A stretch of DNA of 41,294 bases. It comes from F23-B02 sp963625685. GTDB taxonomy: Bacteria; Bacillota; Clostridia; Oscillospirales; Oscillospiraceae. The position numbers were made by a program, and so were the translations under genes. Of this stretch, positions 16,207-24,624 are shown piece by piece. Under the pieces are notes generated by a model. That model was not told where the DNA came from, did not search any database, and saw only the letters and a list, made by a program, of their open reading frames with translations. The stretch covers positions 1 through 41,294 of the forward strand of contig CAVFTR010000015.1 of the NCBI GenBank assembly GCA_963625685.1. Reading direction: 5' to 3'. Numbering within the stretch: the first letter of the stretch is position 1; every line of letters starts with the position of its first letter.

Positions 16207-17670
16207 TCAGCCGCAGATGGCCACGCCGAGCAGGTAGCCGACAGTCATCGTGACCACGGCATGCATGAGCGCGGTCAGAAGGCCCCATTTCATCATCTGC
16301 CTGGACTCGACCCAGCCGGAGCCGTAAACGACAGCGGCGGTGGGAGACGCCGGAGGCGCGCTCCAGCCGTTATCGGCAGCGCCGGCTATAAGAGCCGCCA
16401 CGACGAAGGCGCTGATGCGTCCGTCATAGATGCCCAGGGAAAGCGGCATGGCGACGGCGAGCATGACAGACACCGTAACGGTGTTGGAGCAGAAGCTCGT
16501 CATGAGCTCGGTCAGCACGACCATGATGAGCAGAAATACGAAGGGGCTCACATTCGTAAATATCGGGGAGAGCGTTGCCGACATCCATTCGGGGATGCCG
16601 ATATCCGCGTTGCCCATGAAGGAGCCGAGACCCATGATCGAGGCGATGAACATGAACGAGGGCCAGTTGACCGCCTTTACGGCTTCGCCCCAGTCAAGTA
16701 TCTTTTCGCCGTCGACCTTGATGAAATTCATAAGAAACAGCGCGCCGAGCGGCGGCAGGCAGTTATTGATCTTCCCGAAGAACGGGGCCGCGGAAGGCCA
16801 TACATACTTGCTCAGGCCGGGCATCATCCACAGAAGAACGCATATTATATAGAATACGATAGACCACTTTTCGCGTTTGCTCATGGGGCCGACGCTGCTT
16901 TCGAGCGCTTCGTAGTTTATCCCGCTGAGCATCGACACATCGGGGCGCCATAAGTATTTCACCATAAGCACAAAAACGACGCATGCGACTATCGTAAGGG
17001 GCGTCGCGATGGCGCAGTAGGTGAAAAAGTCCATGGCCTCGCCGGTAAAGGATTCATAGAAGGAAAAGCCCTGAAGGATGGTCGCGTGAGAGATGGGGTT
17101 TGCGGAGTTGGAAATAAGGCCGGTGACCAGAGTGCCGAGGAGCATAACAACGGCTATAGGAGCCTTATCCTCCTTCTTTATGCCGACGCTCTCGAATATC
17201 TCGACCGCTATCGGAAGCATGACAAAGATGGTGGCGGCCGTGGAGAGGACAAAGTTGAGCACATAGTTTGCGGCAAAGAACATTATGACCGTCCACCACG
17301 GGCTCCTGCGCGCGAGCTTGTTTGTAAGAAACCACACCGCGATCCTTCGAGCGGCACCGCTTTTGGTGAGGCAGGCCGCAAGCATCATGCAGAACAGCAG
17401 GAATACGACCGTGTTGTTACCGAACGTAGCCTGCGTGACCTTTGCTGCCGTGAGGCCGTCGACCGTCATCAGTGCAAAGATGATCATCATGCTGGGGAAG
17501 CCTGTGCCCCAGGTAAGGAAAAGCGTAAGGCCGCCGACCAGAATACCGAGCACCTGGAAGCCCGCCTGAGATAAACCTGCCGGAGGCGCGATCAGTCCTG
17601 TCGCAAACATGCACAGCAGGCCGATAAGCAGCGCTATCCACTTGCCCGCAGAGATTTTTTGTGAGTTCAT
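16207..17670 (-). CDS. DASS (SLC13/CitT) family anion symporter 2, 487 aa
   Basis: This is a paralogue of DASS1 with the same length and topology. The loops are SNSA at 187-190 and CSNT at 394-397, TFGNNT near 82 and GLGSFMGN near 348. It is the first gene of the minus-strand operon, with the fully consensus promoter at 17773-17801 upstream. The N-terminal motif differs from DASS1 (SNSA against SNGT), which could reflect different substrates. The ATG follows GGAGATAT. Its divergent partner is the GntR regulator, the natural candidate to control it. Confidence 0.88.
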   Translation of the reverse strand: MNSQKISAGKWIALLIGLLCMFATGLIAPPAGLSQAGFQVLGILVGGLTLFLTWGTGFPSMMIIFALMTVDGLTAAKVTQATFGNNTVVFLLFCMMLAACLTKSGAARRIAVWFLTNKLARRSPWWTVIMFFAANYVLNFVLSTAATIFVMLPIAVEIFESVGIKKEDKAPIAVVMLLGTLVTGLISNSANPISHATILQGFSFYESFTGEAMDFFTYCAIATPLTIVACVVFVLMVKYLWRPDVSMLSGINYEALESSVGPMSKREKWSIVFYIICVLLWMMPGLSKYVWPSAAPFFGKINNCLPPLGALFLMNFIKVDGEKILDWGEAVKAVNWPSFMFIASIMGLGSFMGNADIGIPEWMSATLSPIFTNVSPFVFLLIMVVLTELMTSFCSNTVTVSVMLAVAMPLSLGIYDGRISAFVVAALIAGAADNGWSAPPASPTAAVVYGSGWVESRQMMKWGLLTALMHAVVTMTVGYLLGVAICG

Positions 17671-17772
17671 TTTCTATATCTCCTGTAAATCGTTTTCCGC
17701 GGGACACGCCAGTCTTGTCCCACACCCTGTTTTTTGACGCTCCCGCCCAAAAAGGAGCTCAATGTATTTAAA

Positions 17773-17801
17773 ATTATACGGAGCATGCCAGGACGTGTCA
17801 A
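17773..17801 (-). promoter_or_regulatory. Fully consensus promoter of the DASS-PanE-DASS operon
   Basis: On the minus strand TTGACA (17796-17801), 17 nt, TATAAT (17773-17778). The leader is about 95 nt. Confidence 0.82.
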
Positions 17802-17909
17802 AAATAATTGTTTCAGTAAATGAATGTGCAGATATCAAAACAGCTTTTCATTTTTTGCACCTATCGGAGCTCAACATTCAATAGTGTGAACTTTAACAAA
17901 TTTCTTTTG

Positions 17910-17938
17910 TTGACAAGCGGATTTTTTATCTATATTAT
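17910..17938 (+). promoter_or_regulatory. Promoter of gntR
   Basis: TTGACA (17910-17915), 17 nt, TATTAT (17933-17938). The leader is about 60 nt. Confidence 0.75.
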
Positions 17939-18002
17939 ATCACTGTGGTTTTATTACAGCTTATTCATTCGATAAGCATAAGGCTTGAGAGGATGGCTCG
18001 AT

Positions 18003-18737
18003 ATGGCGGCAGACAGAGAGAAAAAGAAGAAGCTTGACAGGATGAAGGAGGAAAACCCGTTCCTCTCCAGCACCGATCTCGTGTATAAAATCATCCTTGA
18101 CGATATCGTCGAGCACAGGATAGAGCCCGGCCAGAAGCTTAATCAGGAGCTGATAGCGGACGAGCTCGACACGAGCCGCACACCGGTGCGCGACGCGCTG
18201 GGGCTTCTTGAAAAGGACGGATATCTTACGAAGGGGGCGCAGGGCTATACCGTATATAAGGTGAAGATCGGCGACTATATGGGCCTGCTCGACCTGCGCA
18301 TAGCAATAGAGGAGCTCGCCGTCCGGCTCGCCTGCTCGCGGATAAGGATATCCGAGCTCAAGAGCATAAAGGAAAACCTGAGCCGCGCCGCAAGGGTTTT
18401 GGGCGAGGGCTCGAAGACGGCCTGGGACGATGATTTCATAATAATCGACTCCGCCCGCGCCGAGGAGGTGATCCGCAGCCTGGGTCTGCTCGACAAGGAG
18501 TTTCACCATATCATCGTAGCCGCCTCCCACAATCCGTATCTCATCGACACATACGAGAAGCTTGTGCCGCGCATACATTTCTTCCGCTATACGGCAATGG
18601 ACGTAAACTGCTGTGTTAATATGGTAGAGCGCCATAAGGCCATATACGACGCTGTCTGCCGCCGTGACGAGGACCTTGCCGGCATGCGCATGAAGCAGCA
18701 TCTGAGGCTTACTGTCTCGAGAGCCATGAGGTATTGA
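18003..18737 (+). CDS. GntR-family regulator with FCD domain, 244 aa
   Basis: The N-terminal winged helix spans about residues 20-80 and contains LNQELIADELDTSRTPVRDALGLLEKDGYL, the GntR signature (TPVRDAL). The C-terminal half is an all-helical FCD ligand domain with a histidine row (FHHIIVAASHNPYL, then a C-terminal MKQHL) that in this family binds a metal and a carboxylate ligand. The ATG at 18003 fits the GAGAGGA site better than the TTG at 17985. Placed between the DASS operon and the buk-ptb-VOR operon, it probably senses the imported acid or a downstream 2-oxoacid. A strong terminator follows, so it is transcribed alone. Confidence 0.88.
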   Translation: MAADREKKKKLDRMKEENPFLSSTDLVYKIILDDIVEHRIEPGQKLNQELIADELDTSRTPVRDALGLLEKDGYLTKGAQGYTVYKVKIGDYMGLLDLRIAIEELAVRLACSRIRISELKSIKENLSRAARVLGEGSKTAWDDDFIIIDSARAEEVIRSLGLLDKEFHHIIVAASHNPYLIDTYEKLVPRIHFFRYTAMDVNCCVNMVERHKAIYDAVCRRDEDLAGMRMKQHLRLTVSRAMRY

Positions 18738-18770
18738 GCTCCGCCGGGGCCTCCGCGATTTCAAAACTCC

Positions 18771-18813
18771 AAAACGGACTTTGCACAAAAAACAGTGCAA
18801 AGTCCGTTTTTTT
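18771..18813 (+). terminator. Strong intrinsic terminator after gntR
   Basis: AAAACGGACTTTGCAC and GTGCAAAGTCCGTTTT pair perfectly over 16 bp around an A-rich loop and are followed by a run of T. Confidence 0.92.
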
Positions 18814-18822
18814 GTCCGAAAG

Positions 18823-18852
18823 TCGACACGCGGCAACGGCGCACCTTATACT
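18823..18852 (+). promoter_or_regulatory. Likely promoter of the buk-ptb-VOR operon
   Basis: TCGACA (18823-18828) and TATACT (18847-18852) are 18 nt apart. The inverted repeat ACGGAA-8 nt-TTCCGT (18866-18885) lies just after the expected start of transcription and could be an operator. The alternative TTGACA at 18852 has no good -10 box. Confidence 0.5.
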
Positions 18853-18941
18853 TGACATATCAGAAACGGAAGGCCCAGATTCCGTGTCCTGCTCCTGCTG
18901 CGGCCAGTACAGCGGTGCAGGCTTAGAAAAGGAGTGATAGA

Positions 18942-20003
18942 TTGTACAGGATATTGGTTATAAACACCGGCTCAACTTCCACAAAGATCGCGGTATTTGA
19001 AGGCGAAGATCAGGTGCTGGACGAAAACATCGAGCACCCGGCAGACGAGCTCAGGCACTGCGCATCGCTCACGGATCAGTATCCCGTCAGATATTCCGCC
19101 GTCAGAAGCTGCCTTGAGCGCAGCGGTCTGCTTGACAAGCCCTATGACGCCGTCGCCGCGCGCGGAGGCACGTTCGGCTTCGCCGAGGGCGGCGCATATC
19201 TGGTCGAGGAAAATCTGCTCGAGGCATGCCGCCGCCCCGTAACGAACCACCCGTCGAACCTCTCGGCGATACTTGCCGACGAGTTTGCAAAAGCCGCCGG
19301 CTGCCGCGCTTACATCTACGATGCAGTATGCGTCAACGAGGTCGCGGATATCGCAAGAGTGACCGGCCTTGCGGAGGTGAAGCGGCGTCCGTTCTCTCAT
19401 GTGCTCAACACCAGGGCGACGGCGAGAGATGTTGCGGATAAAATGAGGCGCAGATATGAGGACATGAATTTCATCGTTGCACACCTCGGAGGCGGCATAA
19501 GCATAAACCTTCATAAAAACGGCCGTATCGTCGATCTGTGCAGCGACGACGAGGGTCCGATGTCTCCCGAGCGAGCGGGCAAGCTCAACGGCAAAGCGTA
19601 TGTTGACCTCTGCTATTCCGGAAAGTACGGAAAAGCGGAGATGATGAAGCGCATAAAGGGTGAAGGCGGTCTTGTTTCCCACCTTGGGACGAGCAGCCTC
19701 ATTCGCGTTGAGGAGATGATAAACGCAGGCGACGAGCACGCGAGCTTCATTCTCAGCGCCATGGCGTATCAGATCTCAAAGGAGATCGGCGCGCTGGCGA
19801 CCGTTGTCGCCGGCAAGGTGGACAGCATCATTCTTACGGGCGGCTGTGCCTACTGCAAGACCCTGACGGAGCTGATAAGCGGGAGCGTATCGTTCCTCGC
19901 TCCGGTCACCGTCGTTCCCGGAGCAAAGGAAATGAAGGCTCTGTGCGAGGGGATAACGCGCGTTCTGGATGGGGACGAGCAGTATCGTATATACTCAAAA
20001 TAA
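18942..20003 (+). CDS. buk: Butyrate kinase (acyl-phosphate + ADP to acid + ATP), 353 aa
   Basis: This is an ASKHA-fold acyl kinase. The N-terminal phosphate motif is NTGSTSTK at residues 8-15 (usually NPGSTSTK in this family), and HLGGGIS at 181-187 is the second phosphate loop. Length matches butyrate and branched-chain fatty acid kinases rather than acetate kinase (about 400). It gains ATP from butyryl-, isobutyryl- or isovaleryl-phosphate. The start codon is TTG at 18942, set by AAGGAG eight bases upstream. It is the first gene of a seven-gene unit with ptb, ferredoxin, the 2-oxoacid oxidoreductase and Ldh2. Confidence 0.93.
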   Translation: MYRILVINTGSTSTKIAVFEGEDQVLDENIEHPADELRHCASLTDQYPVRYSAVRSCLERSGLLDKPYDAVAARGGTFGFAEGGAYLVEENLLEACRRPVTNHPSNLSAILADEFAKAAGCRAYIYDAVCVNEVADIARVTGLAEVKRRPFSHVLNTRATARDVADKMRRRYEDMNFIVAHLGGGISINLHKNGRIVDLCSDDEGPMSPERAGKLNGKAYVDLCYSGKYGKAEMMKRIKGEGGLVSHLGTSSLIRVEEMINAGDEHASFILSAMAYQISKEIGALATVVAGKVDSIILTGGCAYCKTLTELISGSVSFLAPVTVVPGAKEMKALCEGITRVLDGDEQYRIYSK

Positions 20004-20018
20004 TGAGGTAAAGGTAAA

Positions 20019-20921
20019 ATGTACTCTCAATTCAACGACATTGTAAAGGCTGCGCTCGAACGCAGGCCCAAGCGCACCATAGCGATCGCGGCGGCAGCAG
20101 ACGACAAGATGCTCCACGTCGCCCGGAGCGTTTCCGAGCTCGGCCTGTGCGACGTCATAATGGTGGGCGACAGAGACGAGCTCGAGGCGCTTGCCGCGGC
20201 GGACGGCTTCGATCTCGGCAGTGTCCGGGTTGTCGACGAGAAGGACCCCGGAAGGCTCGGACTTGCCGCCGTCGGGCTGGTCAGCTCGGGCGAGGCGGAC
20301 GTTCTCGTTAAGGGCAAGCTCAATACGAGCGACTTTCTGCGCGCCGTTCTGAACAGGGACGTCGGTCTGCGCACCGGCCGTCAGCTCAATGTCATCATGG
20401 CGTATGACGTGCCCGGGCAGAAGAAGCTGTTTTTTATTACCGACGGCGGCATGAACATCGCGCCGACGCTTGACGACAAGGTCGAGATCATTAAGAATGC
20501 CGTTCCCGTGCTGCACAGCATGGGTATAGAGCGGCCAAAGGTGGCGCTCCTTGCGGCCAATGAAAAGGTCAGCCCCAAAATGCCCGCAACTGCCGACGCG
20601 GCGGCTATCGTGGATATGGCCGGGCGCGGGCTTCTGCCGGAGGCCGTCTACGAGGGGCCTATAGCGTTCGACGTGGCAATGCGTCCTGATGCCGCGGCCG
20701 AGAAAAAAATCGAAAGCCGCATTTCGGGCGACGTCGATCTCTTCCTTGTGCCGAATATCGAGACCGGCAACTGCCTTGGCAAGGCCATCGGGTATTTCGG
20801 CAAGGGTCAGGCGGCCGGACTTGTCATAGGCGCGAGCAAGCCGGTCGTAATGTCGTCGCGCGCAGCGTCGATAAGCGGAAAAGTGACATCAATAGCCTGG
20901 GCTATCCTGGCCTGTAAATAA
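20019..20921 (+). CDS. ptb: Phosphate butyryltransferase-type acyltransferase, 300 aa
   Basis: This is a PTA/PTB-family enzyme that converts acyl-CoA and phosphate into acyl-phosphate and CoA. It shows the family pattern VLVKGKLNTSDFLRAVLN near 95-110, FFITDGGMNIAPTLDDKVEIIKNAV near 145-168 and the C-terminal LVIGASKPVVMSSRA. The length of 300 is that of phosphotransbutyrylase, shorter than phosphotransacetylase. The start follows GAGGTAAAG, 15 nt after buk. With buk it forms the standard acyl-CoA to acid plus ATP pair; the gene order buk then ptb is the reverse of the common ptb-buk order. Confidence 0.92.
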   Translation: MYSQFNDIVKAALERRPKRTIAIAAAADDKMLHVARSVSELGLCDVIMVGDRDELEALAAADGFDLGSVRVVDEKDPGRLGLAAVGLVSSGEADVLVKGKLNTSDFLRAVLNRDVGLRTGRQLNVIMAYDVPGQKKLFFITDGGMNIAPTLDDKVEIIKNAVPVLHSMGIERPKVALLAANEKVSPKMPATADAAAIVDMAGRGLLPEAVYEGPIAFDVAMRPDAAAEKKIESRISGDVDLFLVPNIETGNCLGKAIGYFGKGQAAGLVIGASKPVVMSSRAASISGKVTSIAWAILACK

Positions 20922-20937
20922 TGATCGGAGGAAAGAA

Positions 20938-21141
20938 ATGAAAAAAGCAGTAACAGACCCCGAAAACTGCAAGGCCTGCACCCTGTGCATGCAAAGCTGC
21001 GCAAGGGGGGCAATATCCATGACCGATGAAATAAACAGCAGAGGTTATAAGCATATCAGGGTTGATGAAGAGAAATGCATCGGCTGCGGCGTTTGCTACA
21101 TCGTATGTCCCGACGCGGTCTTCACCATCGTATCAGAATAA
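20938..21141 (+). CDS. 2x[4Fe-4S] ferredoxin, delta subunit of the 2-oxoacid oxidoreductase, 67 aa
   Basis: Two cluster motifs are complete: C11-x2-C14-x2-C17-x3-C21 and C47-x2-C50-x2-C53-x3-C57. The protein lies just before the alpha subunit, as is usual for VorD/KorD/PorD electron-transfer subunits. It accepts electrons from the thiamine-bound intermediate and passes them to free ferredoxin. The ATG follows GGAGGAAAG. The first cluster ends CARG instead of the usual CP, which may lower its potential. Confidence 0.92.
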   Translation: MKKAVTDPENCKACTLCMQSCARGAISMTDEINSRGYKHIRVDEEKCIGCGVCYIVCPDAVFTIVSE

Positions 21142-21153
21142 GGAGGCTATCAT

Positions 21154-22218
21154 ATGGGCGATATGGTAAAAGGCAACATTGCAATGGCGGAAGCCGCAAT
21201 GCGCGCCGGCGTCGAGGTGTACGCCGGCTATCCCATCACTCCCTCGACCGAGGTCATGGAGTATCTGTCCGGACGTATGCCGGAGCTTGGAAGACAGTTT
21301 ATTCAGGCTGAAAGCGAGCTGGCCGCCATCAACATGGTAATGGGCGTCTCCGCCTGCGGCAGGCGCGTGCTCACCGCTTCCTCCGGACCGGGCATATCCC
21401 TCAAGCAGGAGGGCATATCCTACATGGCTCAGATGAATTTCCCGGCCGTAATACTCAACGTTGTCCGGTGGGGCAACGGTCTCGGCGCCCTCAACGGCTC
21501 CCAGACCGACTATCACCGCGAGACCCGCGGCGGCGGCAACGGAGACTACCGCAACATCATCCTCTGCCCCAGCACGGTTCAGGAGGGCGTCGATCTCATG
21601 TTCGAGGCCTTCGACATTGCCGAGAGGTATCGCTGCATCGTCGAGGTCATGACCGAAAGCGGTCTCGGACAGATGATGGAGCCCTGCGAATATCCCGAAT
21701 TTCGTCCGATAAAGAAGTGCGGCTGGAGCCTTGACGGTACATATAAGGTCCGCCGCGGAGACTTCCTCGGAAGAGATCTTAAGAAGGAATCCGATGAATA
21801 CATGGAAAAGCTCCGCGCCATGCGCGAAAACGAGCAGCGCTGGGAAGCCGGATATGTCGATGACGCGGAGTATGTTTTCGTAGCTTACGGTCTGCCCGGA
21901 CGTGCCGTCGAGGGCGTCGTAGAGGAGCTGCGCGCCGCCGGTGAACACGTGGGCTTTATCCGTCCGATCACCGCATGGCCTTACCCCGAGAAGGCCTTCA
22001 GGGAGCTGGCCGGGAAAAACAGGTCTCTGAAGGGGCTCATTTCCGTTGAAACCAACGGCGAAGGACAGATGGTCGACGACGTCGCCCTCTGTGCAAAGAA
22101 GTTCGGCATGAACATTCCGGTATATGCCCTCCCCTACGTCTGCGATATTCCAAAGGATGCGCAGATCAAGGCAGACTTCGCCAGGATCAAAGCTCACGAG
22201 ATCAAGGAGGTTTACTGA
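21154..22218 (+). CDS. vorB: 2-oxoacid:ferredoxin oxidoreductase alpha subunit (VorB/KorA type), 354 aa
   Basis: This is the pyrimidine-binding alpha subunit of the thiamine-dependent 2-oxoacid oxidoreductase. The signature GYPITPSTEVMEYL starts near residue 25, followed by ESELAAINMVMGVSACGRRVLTASSGPGISLKQE and the RGGGNGDYR stretch typical of 2-oxoisovalerate/2-oxoglutarate-type enzymes. The length of about 350 fits VorB. The complex turns a 2-oxoacid and CoA into acyl-CoA, CO2 and reduced ferredoxin. Linkage to buk/ptb favours branched or C4-C5 2-oxoacids over 2-oxoglutarate. The ATG follows AAGGAGG. Confidence 0.9.
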   Translation: MGDMVKGNIAMAEAAMRAGVEVYAGYPITPSTEVMEYLSGRMPELGRQFIQAESELAAINMVMGVSACGRRVLTASSGPGISLKQEGISYMAQMNFPAVILNVVRWGNGLGALNGSQTDYHRETRGGGNGDYRNIILCPSTVQEGVDLMFEAFDIAERYRCIVEVMTESGLGQMMEPCEYPEFRPIKKCGWSLDGTYKVRRGDFLGRDLKKESDEYMEKLRAMRENEQRWEAGYVDDAEYVFVAYGLPGRAVEGVVEELRAAGEHVGFIRPITAWPYPEKAFRELAGKNRSLKGLISVETNGEGQMVDDVALCAKKFGMNIPVYALPYVCDIPKDAQIKADFARIKAHEIKEVY

Positions 22219-22219
22219 T

Positions 22220-22954
22220 ATGAAGGTAGAGAAAAAAGCTCCGGAGCTTATGAATTATGCCATGTTCTGCGGCGGCTGCGGTCACGGGGTGCTCCTGCGC
22301 CTGATCTGCGAATGTCTTGAGGAATATGGTCTTGATAAGAAGGTCATCGCCGCCATCGGCGTCGGGTGCAGCTGCCATCTCAAGAGCGGCATAAACATCG
22401 ACCTCGTGCAGTCGCCTCACGGCAGAGCCGCCGCGGTCGCCACCGGCATACGCAGAGCCGAGCCGGATATGTTCGTCTTCACCTATCAGGGCGACGGCGA
22501 CGCATACAACATAGGCCTTGCAGAGACCCTGAATGCGGCGTACAGGAACGAAAACATCTGTGTGTTCACCATAAATAACGGCAACTTTGGTATGACTGGC
22601 GGCCAGATGTCATGGACGACCATGCCCGGTCAGGTGACCGCGACCTCTCCCGTCGGTCGTGATACGGAGCTCACCGGCATTCCCATAAAGGTCCCTGAGC
22701 TTATTGCCTACAGCTTCCGCCCCGCCTATGTGGCAAGAGGCGCCGTCACCACACCGGCCGAAATAAACAGGCTCAAGGGCTATATCAAAAACGCATTTGA
22801 GGCGCAGCTCAATCACGAAGGCTATTCGATGATAGAGGTCATGTGCTCCTGTCCCACCAACTGGCACATGGATCCCATTTCAGCAAAGCAGAGGCTGATC
22901 GACGAAGTGATCCCGTACTATCAGCTCGGCGAGATAAAAAAGAGGGGGGAATAA
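22220..22954 (+). CDS. 2-oxoacid:ferredoxin oxidoreductase beta subunit (thiamine-diphosphate binding), 244 aa
   Basis: This subunit carries GCGH at 19-22, GVGCSCH at 47-53 and the thiamine-diphosphate motif GDGDAYNIG starting at 91 with the downstream NNGNFGMTGGQMS. These are the hallmarks of the beta subunit of VOR/KOR-type enzymes. The ATG at 22220 lies 2 nt after the alpha stop and follows AAGGAGG; an open frame upstream inside the alpha gene is not used. The length is in the normal range for VorA/KorB. Confidence 0.92.
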   Translation: MKVEKKAPELMNYAMFCGGCGHGVLLRLICECLEEYGLDKKVIAAIGVGCSCHLKSGINIDLVQSPHGRAAAVATGIRRAEPDMFVFTYQGDGDAYNIGLAETLNAAYRNENICVFTINNGNFGMTGGQMSWTTMPGQVTATSPVGRDTELTGIPIKVPELIAYSFRPAYVARGAVTTPAEINRLKGYIKNAFEAQLNHEGYSMIEVMCSCPTNWHMDPISAKQRLIDEVIPYYQLGEIKKRGE

Positions 22955-22957
22955 AAG

Positions 22958-23494
22958 ATGAGAGAACTCGTATTTGCCGGCTTCGGCGGTCAGGGCGTTC
23001 TCACCGCGGGGCTTATCATTTCCCAGATAGCTCTTTACAAGGGCGTTAACGCGACCTGGATGCCCGCATACGGCGCGGCGCAGCGCGGCGGCACGGCCAA
23101 CTGCACCGTCCACTACGGAGCGGAAAAGATCACGAACCCCGGCCAGCAGGCTCCGGATCTGGTGCTGGCCATGAACGCACCGTCATTCAAAAAATTTGTC
23201 GGCATCGTCAAGCCGGGCGGGACCATACTCGTCAACGCGGACATGATGACAGAGGATACGAATGTCCGGGACGATATAAACGTAGTGTCTGTCCACTGCA
23301 ATCAGCTTGCCGACGAGGTCAGGAATCCGAAGGGAGCAAACATCGTCATGATCGGAGCCATTATAAAGCTCCTCGGCGATTTCAGCCATGACGAGGGCGT
23401 TGACGGTATGAATGACATGTTTCGGAAGAAGGGCAAAAGCAAGTTTGAGGATAAAAATGTAGCCGCCTTTGAAGCCGGCTACAGCGCGGTTTGA
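22958..23494 (+). CDS. 2-oxoacid:ferredoxin oxidoreductase gamma subunit, 178 aa
   Basis: GFGGQGVL near residues 8-15 and the PAYGAAQRGGTANCTVHYG block identify the gamma (CoA-binding) subunit of 2-oxoacid:acceptor oxidoreductases. It begins 4 nt after the beta stop. With the upstream ferredoxin, alpha and beta genes it completes a four-subunit VOR/KOR-type complex. It is complete and has no unusual feature. Confidence 0.91.
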   Translation: MRELVFAGFGGQGVLTAGLIISQIALYKGVNATWMPAYGAAQRGGTANCTVHYGAEKITNPGQQAPDLVLAMNAPSFKKFVGIVKPGGTILVNADMMTEDTNVRDDINVVSVHCNQLADEVRNPKGANIVMIGAIIKLLGDFSHDEGVDGMNDMFRKKGKSKFEDKNVAAFEAGYSAV

Positions 23495-23504
23495 GGCTGC
23501 GTAT

Positions 23505-24562
23505 ATGTACCTTAGCTTTGAACAGGAGGTCAAGCTTTGCAGGGCATTCCTGCTGGCAAAGGGCCTTGACGATACCGACGCAGGAATTCTTGCCGATTCC
23601 GTAGCATACTCGGATTTCACAGGTATATATTCCCACGGCCTTTCGCGCTTTGCAAATTATCTTCAGCGCTTTGCAAACGGAGCATACGCCGTGGACGCAA
23701 AGCTCACTCCGGTCAGCGACACCGGCTCTACGGCGGTGTTTGACTGCGGCAACGGCTGCGGCGTTATCGCAGTGTCTCATGTGTATGAAAAGATGAGGGA
23801 ACGCGCCCGCCGGTACGGCATAGTGATCGCGGCTGGCGGCGAGCATCCAACATCGGCTGCGGCGCATATTTCGGTCGTAAGGCCGCTGCCGACGAGCTCA
23901 TCATGCTCCTGTGCTGCAACACCACTCGCTGCGTGGCTCCGTTCGGCGGAGCGGACAGCGTGCTCGGCACAAATCCCATTATCGTAAGCGCTCCCGCAGG
24001 TGAAGAGCGTCCGCTGCTGCTGGATATTTCCACGACCAACGTCGCCTTCGGCAAGGTCCAGGCATATGCCCGCGAAGGCCGTGAGCTGCCGCCCGGCTGG
24101 GCGCTTGACGCGGACGGTAAGCCTACGACCAACGCCAAGGAGGCCCGGACCGTTCTGCCCATTGCAGGACCCAAGGGCTACGGACTGGCCGTCATGATCG
24201 AAATGTTTGCCGCTCTTTTGCCCGGCGCGGGCTACGGCAGCGCGGTCGGCTTTGCGAGCAAGGGGCAGTACGAAAACACCGGCTTTTCCATGATCCTTAT
24301 AGATCCGTCGAAATTCATGCCGGTCGAGCTTTTCAAGCACAGCATTGACGAGTACATCCGCTCTGTCAAGTCCGGACGCCGGGCTGAAAACGTCAAGGAG
24401 CTCCTGCTGCCGGGCGAGCTTGAAATGCGGCGACAGGAGGAGCTCCTCCGGACCGGTTACGAGGTAAGCATCGCGCTTGAAAGCGAGCTGCTGGCTTACG
24501 CTGTCGAATTCGGCATAGCCGAGGCAGGCATGGACCTTGCCGACCTGGTATCCTCTCTCTGA
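23505..24562 (+). pseudogene. Ldh2-family 2-hydroxyacid dehydrogenase with a frameshift
   Basis: This is the malate/L-lactate dehydrogenase 2 family (NAD(P)-dependent oxidation of 2-hydroxyacids or related compounds). The first part, from ATG 23505, holds the N-terminal helices with SDFTGIYSHGLSRF. The second part, in the next frame, holds VAPFGG, LGTNPI, LLLDISTTNVAFGKV, LPPGWALDADGKPTT and GPKGYGLAVMIEM. The frames join near 23838-23843, where one missing base breaks the conserved AGGGASNIGCGAYFGRK stretch. Everything else is family-like at about 350 residues, so the lesion is recent or a base-calling error. It is the last gene of the buk-ptb-VOR unit and would supply the 2-oxoacid. No clear ribosome site is seen; it starts 11 nt after the gamma stop. 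Confidence 0.82.
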
Positions 24563-24577
24563 TATCTGCATAATACC

Positions 24578-24613
24578 AACGCCTCCACGGTCTTTCCGCG
24601 GAGGCGTTTTTTT
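24578..24613. terminator. Intrinsic terminator at the end of the buk-ptb-VOR-Ldh2 unit
   Basis: AACGCCTCC and GGAGGCGTT form the stem, followed by seven T. It lies between convergent genes. Confidence 0.9.
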
Positions 24614-24624
24614 ACTGCGCGCAC

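Larger units (their letters stand above)
17671..18002. promoter_or_regulatory. Divergent control region between the DASS operon and gntR
   Basis: This is an AT-rich intergenic stretch with a consensus promoter in each direction. GGAGCTCAA occurs twice as a direct repeat (17754-17762 and 17866-17874). No clear GntR-type palindrome was found by eye. Confidence 0.5.

Noticed and set aside
22124..22219. Longer N-terminus for the VOR beta subunit
   Set aside because: The extension overlaps the alpha gene and has no domain similarity; the ATG at 22220 has a good ribosome site.
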